Positions 7,149-14,089 of a stretch of 16,277 nt of DNA are shown piece by piece. The position numbers and the translations under genes were made by a program. Below the pieces are notes generated by a model. That model worked only from the letters and a program-made list of their open reading frames with translations, was not told where the DNA came from and made no database searches. This stretch comes from Aminivibrio sp. (lineage in GTDB: Bacteria; Synergistota; Synergistia; Synergistales; Aminobacteriaceae). Location of the stretch: NCBI GenBank assembly GCA_018057035.1, contig JAGPEN010000012.1, positions 1-16,277 on the forward strand, given 5' to 3'. Numbering within the stretch: the stretch's first letter is position 1; the number at the start of each line of letters is the position of its first letter.

Positions 7149-8246
7149 GTGAAGAAACGCGGCCTGCTTGCTTGGGCGCTGCTCTTTCTTTCTCTCTGCT
7201 CATGCGCCGCTTTTGCCCAGTCTCCTTTCGTTCGCCACTATTATATTCCGGAGTACTATCCCACTGTCGAAGAGGCCATGGGACGCCTCAAGAACATCCA
7301 GCCCCTGCTCATGAGCATCGATGACGGAATGCTCAAATCTGTGGAGGCTGACAGGTTCGGGATACGCTTTTTCTGGACGGCGGGCCAGGCAACCGTAATT
7401 CCTTTCGACAAGCTCACGGATTTGAGGATCTGGCACAATACAGCCTTCAAGGGGCAATGTCCGTGGTTTGTAGCGGCATACCTGTCAACTGCTTCCGAGG
7501 GTGAAACATCACCCCAGATGAGGACTTCGACAAAGGGAGTCGCTGAAACCCTGTGCTCGATCATCACAAGTCTTGCTGCCGCCTCGGGACATCCAATCGA
7601 GTTGAGGGGGTATATTGGTTTTTCGTACGAGGAACCGACGAAAAAGAACCTGAAGGACGCCGGACTGAAGAAACAGGCGGGCATTGTGGTTGACTTTGCG
7701 GATTTGGGAGGGCCTGCCGAGAAGGGAGGGCTCAAACCCGGAGACATCATTCTGTCCGTGAACGGCCGGCCGGTTGAATCCTTTGAACAGTTCAAGAAAG
7801 ATATCCGTCCCGGTTTTGTTTCGGCGGATACCTTCATCCTGGAACTTGCGCGAAACGGGAAAAAAGAGACTCTCAGGATCAAAACTCTTCCGCTGGACGA
7901 GTTCCCCGTTCCTCCGAAGACCCTCACCTTCGGCCAGGCTTCACCTGCCGGAAATGGGAAAAATCAGCCCCCGAAACTCGGGTTTGTGCTGAGGAACTTA
8001 TCCATGAGCGAAAAATCGGCCCTCAAGGGGCGGACAGGCGCCGTCATCCTCGAGGTCAAGCCTGGAGGGCTTGCCGAGGCGATGAAGATGCAGCCGGGTG
8101 ATATCATCCTCTTCTGCAACGGGAAGGCAGTGCCGTCTGTAGAAGGTTTCTCGGTCCTTCTCTCAGAGGGGGAGAACAACTTTCTCCTCCTGCGGAACGG
8201 GAAGGAGCTCACCGTAGGCATCAGCACCGTTACGGAATCTTTTTGA
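7149..8246 (+). CDS. Secreted double-PDZ protein, second copy of the tandem pair
   Basis: I place the start at GTG 7149, preceded by AAAAGGAGGG; the open frame extends upstream to 7068 but that extension has no homology to copy one. The product has 365 residues with a signal peptide ending near FAQS. Its architecture matches the first copy: N-terminal domain with HYYIPEYYPTVEEA, first PDZ at about 175-245 and second at about 276-358. Conservation is strongest at the N-terminal motif and in the second PDZ (MSEKSALKGRTGA, KMQPGDIILFCNGK), and weakest at about 110-165 of each protein. Many third-position differences show the duplication is not recent. It lies 117 bases after copy one with no visible terminator between, so the two are probably co-transcribed. 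Confidence 0.85.
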   Translation: MKKRGLLAWALLFLSLCSCAAFAQSPFVRHYYIPEYYPTVEEAMGRLKNIQPLLMSIDDGMLKSVEADRFGIRFFWTAGQATVIPFDKLTDLRIWHNTAFKGQCPWFVAAYLSTASEGETSPQMRTSTKGVAETLCSIITSLAAASGHPIELRGYIGFSYEEPTKKNLKDAGLKKQAGIVVDFADLGGPAEKGGLKPGDIILSVNGRPVESFEQFKKDIRPGFVSADTFILELARNGKKETLRIKTLPLDEFPVPPKTLTFGQASPAGNGKNQPPKLGFVLRNLSMSEKSALKGRTGAVILEVKPGGLAEAMKMQPGDIILFCNGKAVPSVEGFSVLLSEGENNFLLLRNGKELTVGISTVTESF

Positions 8247-8405
8247 GCCGGCGCTTCAGGATGTTCTGTGAAATGCCCCCGAGGTCTGCTTTTTCTGTAA
8301 TGGGGAGCATTTCCTGGGAAGAATTATGGGTGCTGCATTCCCTGTGTGCCCGCTGGAGAAAATGCACAAAAAGAACTGAAACAAGCAGGAAGGGAGAAGG
8401 AATCC

Positions 8406-9698
8406 GTGGATGAATTAATGCGCAAGTTCCCACTGATTGAGGATTTGAAGAACGGGAAAGAGGTTTTCTGGCTGAACCCGGGGCTGGACAACAGGCTCCC
8501 CGACGAGATGACGAAAGATGACATTGCCGATGCTTCGGCGAGGCTTGCCCGTTTTGCTCCGTACATCATGCGGGCTTTTCCGGAAACGGTTCCCGCAGGG
8601 GGGATCATCGAGTCGCCCCTGAAGGATATCCCCGAGATGAAAGCCTTCCTGGCTGAAAAAGCAAAGGATGGACTGTCAGGACGGCTGCTCCTCAAGTGCG
8701 ACAGTGATCTCCCCATCTCCGGTTCCATCAAGGCCCGGGGGGGGATATACGAGGTCCTCTGCTTTGCCGAGAAGGTGGCGCTGGAAAGCGGTCTCCTGAA
8801 GCCCGGCGACGGTTATGCCGTCCTGGCTGAGGACCGGTTCCGGGAGCTGTTTTCCCGGTACGCCATCGCCGTGGGATCCACGGGAAACCTGGGGCTGAGC
8901 ATCGGGATCATGAGTGCACAACTGGGTTTCCGGGTGACGGTGCACATGTCCGCCGATGCGCGGCAGTGGAAGAAAGATCTTCTCCGGAAGAAGGGGGCAA
9001 AGGTTGCGGAGTACCCGGGAGATTTCCAGATGGCCGTCGCCGAGGGAAGGCGGCAGGCGGAATCGGACCCTCTCTGCCATTTTGTGGATGACGAGAATTC
9101 CCGGACGCTGTTCCTTGGGTATGCTGTGGCAGCGGAGAGGCTTCAGCGGCAGCTTGCGGAGAAGGGAATAACGGTGGACCGGGATCACCCCCTTTTCGTG
9201 TATCTGCCCTGCGGCGTGGGCGGCGGGCCTGGGGGAGTGACCTTCGGCCTGAAGCATGTTTTCGGGGAGAACGTCCGCTGTTTCTTTGCGGAGCCGGTGC
9301 AGTCACCCTGCATGCTGCTGGGGGTGTTGACGGGGCTCCATGACAGGATCTGCGTCCAGGATATTGGCCTTTCGGGAAAGACCAGTGCCGACGGCCTGGC
9401 GGTGGGAAGGCCGTCAAAGCTTGTTGGCAGGCTTGTGGAAAATCTTCTCGACGGTCTGTTCACCGTGTCCGACAGCCGCATGGAAGCTCTTGTAAGAACC
9501 CTGTACGAAAAGGAAGGCATTTTTGTCGAACCTTCGGCGGCCGCCGGCTTTCCGGGCTATACGTCCGTCCAGCGGTGCGCTGACTATAGGGAAAAGTTTT
9601 CTCCTGCTGCGATGGAGCATTCTGCCCATATCGTCTGGGCAACGGGGGGCAGCATGGTTCCCGAAGAAGAAAGAAAAAAATACCTGGCAGACGGATAA
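8406..9698 (+). CDS. dsdA: D-serine ammonia-lyase (D-serine dehydratase)
   Basis: This PLP enzyme converts D-serine to pyruvate and ammonia in the cytoplasm. I place the start at GTG 8406, after a GGGAGAAGG ribosome site, because the protein then begins in register with E. coli DsdA ([14 protein letters not shown]). The frame itself is open from GTG 8346. The 430-residue product matches the DsdA length of about 440. It carries the PLP lysine in SGSIKARGG (K109), the GSTGNLGLS substrate loop, [23 protein letters not shown], the glycine-rich phosphate loop CGVGGGPGG and the C-terminal [12 protein letters not shown]. All positions expected to be catalytic look intact. No DsdC regulator or DsdX permease is adjacent. 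It follows the PDZ genes by about 160 bases and may be read from their promoter. Confidence 0.93.
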   Translation: MDELMRKFPLIEDLKNGKEVFWLNPGLDNRLPDEMTKDDIADASARLARFAPYIMRAFPETVPAGGIIESPLKDIPEMKAFLAEKAKDGLSGRLLLKCDSDLPISGSIKARGGIYEVLCFAEKVALESGLLKPGDGYAVLAEDRFRELFSRYAIAVGSTGNLGLSIGIMSAQLGFRVTVHMSADARQWKKDLLRKKGAKVAEYPGDFQMAVAEGRRQAESDPLCHFVDDENSRTLFLGYAVAAERLQRQLAEKGITVDRDHPLFVYLPCGVGGGPGGVTFGLKHVFGENVRCFFAEPVQSPCMLLGVLTGLHDRICVQDIGLSGKTSADGLAVGRPSKLVGRLVENLLDGLFTVSDSRMEALVRTLYEKEGIFVEPSAAAGFPGYTSVQRCADYREKFSPAAMEHSAHIVWATGGSMVPEEERKKYLADG

Positions 9699-9705
9699 GG
9701 CGCAG

Positions 9706-9731
9706 AAAAGGAGCCCTTTCGGGCTCCTTTT
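9706..9731. terminator. Bidirectional intrinsic terminator between dsdA and the AsmA-like gene
   Basis: GGAGCCC (9710-9716) pairs with GGGCTCC (9721-9727) around a TTTC loop. Flanking AAAA (9706-9709) and TTTT (9728-9731) extend the stem and give a T-run of six on the plus strand. The A-run serves as the T-tract for the opposite strand. The stop of the AsmA-like gene lies at 9732-9734, directly against it. Confidence 0.9.
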
Positions 9732-12700
9732 TTATTTGAAGATGGATTCGAGAAGTTTTTCCTTCAGGATTTCCTCGGGTGTTTTCGGTTTCGGGGCCTG
9801 GGGGGGCGGCGCGGGAGCCGGTGAAGGCGCCTGGGCGGGTGCCTGCTGTTTGGGCGGCGGAGGCGCTGTTTTCAGGTTGGCGATGGACGGCTTGTCCAGG
9901 GTGCCCCGGACGGTGAAGGTGGTGTTCCGGAAGTCCTCTTCCGCCATCCCTTTCTTGAAGCCTCCGAGGAGCCCCTGGAGAGCATCTTCGAGTGATCCTC
10001 CGGATATTCCTCCGGCTGCTCCACCCCTGAGGGCGTTGAAGAGCTTCATGTTGATGTTTCCGGCGCAGCTGAGGTTCAGGGCTCTCCTTGGGCCGACAGT
10101 TCCCTCTGCGGTGAGGAAGCGGTACATGGGGTCGTTTTGCGGCGCCTCGGCCCGGGCACCCTTTTCCAGCACAATCCGTCCGGTTTCAAGGCGGAAGGGG
10201 ATGACTGCACCGGTGTAGCGGATTCCCGAGGTACCGTAGAGACGAGCCGCGATGTCGACGTTCCTGAAGCCTGAAACGGCTCCGGAGCTCACTGAAGCTG
10301 TTCCTTTTCCGGAGAGGGAGAATTGCGGGCCGAGGGTCCCGGATACCTGAAGCGATCCCCTGGCCTGTCCGGTCACTTTGCCGCCGAGACCTCCCGCGAA
10401 GGCATGGGCGGCAGCGTTGACGTCCACCCCGCTGAAGGAGACGCTGGAGGTGTATTTCATCGTTTTCAGGTTCAGGGTTCCGCTGCCTTTGAGTTTTCCG
10501 CCGTAAAAAGCAAGGGAGATGTCCTTTCCCCTTAGGACATCCCCTTCAATCGTGAGGGGGACGGTGATGTTCGTCGCCCCAAGCCCGCTGATGGAGACGG
10601 CAGGGGATGTGATGGTCCCGCTTCCGCTTCTTTTGGTTCCGGTTATGCGTCCTTTGAAGGTTCCGTCAGCCCTGCCGCTGATGCTGAGCCCCCCGGCGGC
10701 GGGAAAATCCCCGGCAAGAGCCTTGATGTCGATCTTTTTTGCGGAGATGTTCAGGGTTATGTCGGGTGTTTTGCCCGGCTTGACCGTTCCTGATCCGGAG
10801 AGAGTTCCTCCTTTGAATCCGGCGGCGAACCTGTCGATCTTGAAGGCCTTCGCCGTTCCTGAGAGCTGGAGGGTCGCATCGGCAGCAGTTATCCCGGAAA
10901 GGGAGACCTTGGGGGACGAAGCCTTTACCGTGAAGGAGGGATTTGAAGCAGGCCCTTTCAGGGATGCCGTTCCCCCGGCCGTTCCCCGGAGGAGGAAATG
11001 CAGTCCGATGGCCTTTGACATGGCAGCGAGGTCAGCTTTGGAGGCGGTGAAATTCAGTTCGAGCTGGGGTTCGTCAGCGCTTTTTGCACCGAAAGCGACC
11101 TTTCCCGAGGCTGAAAAAGAACCTTCTCCGCTTCTTGCCGAGGCGGAGGGGACGGAAATAGTCCGCCCCGTCTTGGTGGCTTTCATGGCAACTGCGGAAA
11201 GAGGTACTCCATTGTATTCCCCGGAAGCTGCCGAGAGGGAAAGGGACAGGTCACCCCGTTGCAGGCCTTTCAGGCCGCCCGGGGATGTGACCGCGGCGGA
11301 CAGGTTTTTGAGGGAAAGCGTCCCGGGGAGGGAGAGCTGGGGGGACGAGAGAACAAGACTGATTGAAGGCGAGGCAGTCGTTCCCTTTACTGCGGCTTTT
11401 GCTGAGAGCGTTCCCCTGAAGGAGGCAGCAGGGATTCCTGGGATCAGATCTGAGAACTTCCCTGGTTGAATGGCGTTTGCCTGAGCCGTGATATCGAGTT
11501 TCCCCCCGGGAGTGACGCTTCCGGAGGCGGTAATCCCGGCGCCTCTCCATTGGGCGGCAGCGGAGGAAATGGCTGCATGCCCTCCCTTGAGGGAGAATGA
11601 GAGGGACGGCGACGTGAGGATTTCTTTCCCGGCGGTTAAACGGGTGCTCCAAACCTTTCCGGAGATCTCCGGCAAGAGTGGTGATCCCTTCAGGACGAGG
11701 TCTGCGTTCACTGAGCCGGAGAGGCCGGTACGTGTAAAGTCCTTGACGAGGGAAACCGCTTTCTGGAGGCTGAAGGACCGGATGGCGGCGGTGAGATGGA
11801 GCCTTGGAGCGGTGGCATAGTTCTCCACGGTGCCGCTGAAGTCGGCCATACCGTCTACTATGCCGGTTTTGCCTTTCAGTTTCACCGCGGAGGGGGTAAA
11901 TTCGGCCTGGAGTTCGGCATTCGATGCAGCCAGGCCGAAGAGAGTCAAAGAACGGGCCCGGATTGCGGCGGTGCCGGAAAGGGTGTCCGCCGTGCCTGAC
12001 ACCTGTCCGGAAAAAGTGTCGATTACTCCTTCTATCGATCCCGCGGGAAAAAGCCTTTTTGCATTCCCGGTTCCGAAGGATTCCCCCGAGAAAGAAGCCT
12101 TGAGGAAAGGGGCTTGCCCGGGAGTGAAGAGAAGGGAGAGTGTTCCCCTGACCGGAGAAGAGAAAACTGATCCTTCCGCCTGCGATGCGGTCAGCCTGTT
12201 TTCCGCGAAACGCCACCACGCTCTCGCCCTGTCCACGGGTATTCCACTGACGGAAGCCTTCTCCAGAGAGAGGTCTCCCGAAAGGACAGGTGAGTTCCAT
12301 TTTCCCTCCCCGACAAAACTCATGGAGAGTTTTCCGGCCAGGACTCCGGCGGGGACGGGGGGCCAAAGGGAGGATATCTCCGCCAGATCGAGGCCGCTGA
12401 CGAGACCGGCCACTGACAGTGAAGGGAGAATGGTCCCAAGAGCCTCTATTTCTCCGCTGCCTGCCCTGAGGGAAAGGGACCTTACAGCGATTCCTCCGCC
12501 GGAGAGGTCTATTCCTGCCGTTCCGATAATTGGAACTGAGTTCACTTGTATGTCGATGTCCGCTGAAACTGTTTTTTCCGAAAATGAGAGGCCGATGAGA
12601 GAAATTGCAGCCCTGCTTTGCCCGAACCTGATTCTGCTGCCTGAGATTTCCGCCCGCTGTATGGAAACAGCCTGGTCGCCTGATAGGGGAGTCAGGAGGG

Positions 12701-13049
12701 AGAGCCGTTCTGCGAGTTTATCGCCGTCAATGTCGGCGCTGATGATGGAGAAGGAGCTGACGGCAGGTTTCATGGAAAGAAGGGATTTCGGACTGATCTT
12801 CAGACGCAGCGAATCCGCGCTGAGAAAGGGGCCCTGTTCCGTGGAAAGGGTGAATTTGCCCGTGGAAAAGCCCTGTACCGGGTTTCCCGAAATTCCGTCC
12901 ACCGTAAGCTCGGCTCCAAGGAATTCGTTTGCAGCATTCCTGGCTTCCCTGAGGAGCAAATCTCCTGCGAAATCTGCCCCGGCTGCGGTGAAAAACAGGC
13001 AAACAAGCAAAAAACCAACGGCGGCTGTTATCCGGAAGCGATGATTCAT
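9732..13049 (-). CDS. AsmA/TamB-like repeating beta-groove envelope protein
   Basis: The protein has 1105 residues and starts at ATG 13047-13049 behind AAAGGAGG. Residues 6-25 are one hydrophobic segment, a membrane anchor or signal peptide (TAAGA site). The body is composed of short alternating beta-strand units rich in S, G, T and A, repeatedly reading like 'LSGSGTVKPG' and 'ISGRADGTFKG'. This is the pattern of AsmA/TamB proteins, which form a long hydrophobic groove bridging inner and outer membranes. Residues 875-1058 resemble the C-terminal AsmA domain (VDVNAAAHAFAGGL, GTASVSSGAVSGF). A proline-rich linker at about 1062-1090 and a charged helix (TPEEILKEKLLESIF) end the protein. Related proteins move phospholipid or help outer-membrane assembly; which applies is unknown. 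TamB versus AsmA/YhdP subfamily is undecided. It is monocistronic with its own promoter. Confidence 0.85.
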   Translation of the reverse strand: MNHRFRITAAVGFLLVCLFFTAAGADFAGDLLLREARNAANEFLGAELTVDGISGNPVQGFSTGKFTLSTEQGPFLSADSLRLKISPKSLLSMKPAVSSFSIISADIDGDKLAERLSLLTPLSGDQAVSIQRAEISGSRIRFGQSRAAISLIGLSFSEKTVSADIDIQVNSVPIIGTAGIDLSGGGIAVRSLSLRAGSGEIEALGTILPSLSVAGLVSGLDLAEISSLWPPVPAGVLAGKLSMSFVGEGKWNSPVLSGDLSLEKASVSGIPVDRARAWWRFAENRLTASQAEGSVFSSPVRGTLSLLFTPGQAPFLKASFSGESFGTGNAKRLFPAGSIEGVIDTFSGQVSGTADTLSGTAAIRARSLTLFGLAASNAELQAEFTPSAVKLKGKTGIVDGMADFSGTVENYATAPRLHLTAAIRSFSLQKAVSLVKDFTRTGLSGSVNADLVLKGSPLLPEISGKVWSTRLTAGKEILTSPSLSFSLKGGHAAISSAAAQWRGAGITASGSVTPGGKLDITAQANAIQPGKFSDLIPGIPAASFRGTLSAKAAVKGTTASPSISLVLSSPQLSLPGTLSLKNLSAAVTSPGGLKGLQRGDLSLSLSAASGEYNGVPLSAVAMKATKTGRTISVPSASARSGEGSFSASGKVAFGAKSADEPQLELNFTASKADLAAMSKAIGLHFLLRGTAGGTASLKGPASNPSFTVKASSPKVSLSGITAADATLQLSGTAKAFKIDRFAAGFKGGTLSGSGTVKPGKTPDITLNISAKKIDIKALAGDFPAAGGLSISGRADGTFKGRITGTKRSGSGTITSPAVSISGLGATNITVPLTIEGDVLRGKDISLAFYGGKLKGSGTLNLKTMKYTSSVSFSGVDVNAAAHAFAGGLGGKVTGQARGSLQVSGTLGPQFSLSGKGTASVSSGAVSGFRNVDIAARLYGTSGIRYTGAVIPFRLETGRIVLEKGARAEAPQNDPMYRFLTAEGTVGPRRALNLSCAGNINMKLFNALRGGAAGGISGGSLEDALQGLLGGFKKGMAEEDFRNTTFTVRGTLDKPSIANLKTAPPPPKQQAPAQAPSPAPAPPPQAPKPKTPEEILKEKLLESIFK

Positions 13050-13160
13050 GGTGAGCTGCCTCCTTTCAGTTTCCTGTTCGGAACCCCCTTCCCCCTATCC
13101 TTCCCCAGAGAAATGAAAACGCGGGGAACAGCTTGAGTGTTGAGAAAAATTAGTCAGTTC

Positions 13161-13169
13161 ATTATATCA
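13161..13169 (-). promoter_or_regulatory. Extended -10 promoter of the AsmA-like gene
   Basis: Read on the minus strand the element is TGATATAAT, a perfect extended -10. No good -35 lies 17 bases upstream, where the GC-rich inverted repeat 13170-13187 is found. The predicted start near 13154 leaves a leader of about 105 bases. Confidence 0.6.
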
Positions 13170-13305
13170 CCTCCCTCCAGGGGGAGGGCGCAAATGGGAC
13201 CCCGTTGTCCGGGGAGTGAATCAGGTACTGTTCGACGCTTGGGGGAAAAGTGTTCAGTGTCTGATGAGTAAAGAATTTAAAAGAAAACAGGAAGAAGAAC
13301 ACACC

Positions 13306-13334
13306 TTGCCATAAAGAGAAAAAACTTTTATAAT
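13306..13334 (+). promoter_or_regulatory. Near-consensus promoter of the molbindin gene
   Basis: TTGCCA (13306-13311, 5 of 6) and TATAAT (13329-13334, 6 of 6) are separated by 17 bases. The transcript should start near 13341, giving a leader of about 43 bases. The palindrome at 13343-13359 lies right after the start point, a usual place for a repressor site. Confidence 0.85.
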
Positions 13335-13383
13335 ATTTTCAATATATTTTATAAATATAACTCGGGAAAAGGAGTGTAATACC

Positions 13384-13593
13384 ATGAAATTAAGCGCACG
13401 CAACCAGATAAAGGGAACGGTAACGGTAATAAAGGAAGGCGCAGTTGAAGCCCAAGTGACGCTTGACATCGGAGGCGGCCAGTCCGTTGTATCGGTGATC
13501 ACCATGGATTCTGTCGCCAATCTTGGTCTGAAGGTCGGGTCAAAGGCGTATGCGGTTGTAAAAGCCGACAGCGTAATGATCGCGGTGGACTAA
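13384..13593 (+). CDS. Single-domain molbindin (TOBE/Mop domain protein)
   Basis: This 69-residue protein starts at ATG 13384, nine bases after AAAAGGAG. It reads as one Mop/TOBE domain: MKLSARNQIKGTV at the start, the EVTLDIGGG-like segment (VTLDIGGGQSVVSVIT at about 25-40), and KVGSKAYAVVKADSVMIAVD at the end. Molbindins assemble into hexamers that bind molybdate or tungstate oxyanions at subunit interfaces and act as storage or buffering proteins. There is no signal peptide, so it is cytoplasmic. It is a free-standing gene with its own strong promoter and terminator; no modABC or cofactor genes occur in this window. Length is the usual 65-70 for this type. The gene symbol mop would be reasonable, but oxyanion preference cannot be read from the sequence. 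Confidence 0.92.
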   Translation: MKLSARNQIKGTVTVIKEGAVEAQVTLDIGGGQSVVSVITMDSVANLGLKVGSKAYAVVKADSVMIAVD

Positions 13594-13625
13594 GATCCTT
13601 TCGGTCTGCCGTCCGGAATAAAACA

Positions 13626-13660
13626 CTCAGGCCCGGCGGAAATGGGCCTGAGCGTTTTTT
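13626..13660. terminator. Bidirectional intrinsic terminator between molbindin and hydrolase genes
   Basis: CTCAGGCCC (13626-13634) pairs perfectly with GGGCCTGAG (13644-13652) around a nine-base loop. A run of six T follows at 13655-13660. On the minus strand the same stem is followed by TGTTTTATT, so it can also end the hydrolase transcript, whose last stop is at 13676-13678. Confidence 0.93.
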
Positions 13661-13675
13661 CAGTGAAGAAAACTG

Positions 13676-14089
13676 CTACCGCACCGTTATTTCAAAAAAA
13701 TCGCCGGGATCCGCTGCAAGGAACAGGAGTGCCCCTCCAGGCACGCCGATGTTCCCGCTGTCGGTAATGCTGTCGTACAATAGTTCCGGCTCCTCCTCGC
13801 CGCTGAGCACCACAACCCTTCCTCCGGCGGGCTTTACAACGGACAGCGTGCATTCATCAGGAAGTACGGCCCATTCGTTTTCACCTTCGCCCCCTATTGT
13901 GATGGTATTTTTCCCGGGCGAGAGCTGAGCAAGGGTCTCTTTTCCTGAATAGACGAACTGCATGGCTTTTGCCCGGACATCCCCGTTTTTCCTGAAGAGC
14001 CGAAATTCCCCTTGATCCCGGAATCCTTTCGCCGCAATTGCCGCGAAGTCTGGCGTCTCAATTCTGTTCACCCCCGTAAAATTGCACAT
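13676..14089 (-). CDS. C-terminal domain of the serine hydrolase, displaced to another frame
   Basis: This open frame of up to 137 residues (ATG at 14087-14089) begins inside the end of the upstream hydrolase gene, in a different frame. From about V7 (VNRIETPDFAAIAAKGF) it reads as a natural continuation of that protein. Removing one G from the G5 run (C5 at 14071-14075 on the plus strand) joins the frames into one protein of about 686 residues. The segment is rich in strand-like sequence (FRLFRKNGD, ITIGGEGENEWAVL, GGRVVVLSG) and looks like a C-terminal beta-sandwich. It has no signal peptide and no separate ribosome site of note. Alternatives are a translationally coupled small protein or a sequencing error. 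I favour a broken single gene. Confidence 0.6.
   Translation of the reverse strand: MCNFTGVNRIETPDFAAIAAKGFRDQGEFRLFRKNGDVRAKAMQFVYSGKETLAQLSPGKNTITIGGEGENEWAVLPDECTLSVVKPAGGRVVVLSGEEEPELLYDSITDSGNIGVPGGALLFLAADPGDFFEITVR

Larger units (their letters stand above)
13050..13383. other. Divergent intergenic region between AsmA-like gene and molbindin gene
   Basis: This 334-base region carries a promoter for each flanking gene (13161-13169 minus, 13306-13334 plus). It also holds an inverted repeat CCTCCC/GGGAGG at 13170-13187 just upstream of the minus -10, a hairpin CCCCG/CGGGG at 13200-13214, and an AT-rich palindrome at 13343-13359. I see no gene in the stretch between 13215 and 13300. Confidence 0.5.

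Noticed and set aside
10519..11469. 316-codon plus-strand open frame opposite the AsmA-like gene
   Set aside because: Same antisense situation; no ribosome site, domain or transport signal is visible.
11830..13044. 404-codon plus-strand open frame opposite the AsmA-like gene
   Set aside because: It lies wholly antisense to a gene with a promoter, ribosome site, signal segment and recognisable repeats. Its translation is P/R/S-rich with no motif, as expected for a shadow frame in GC-rich DNA.
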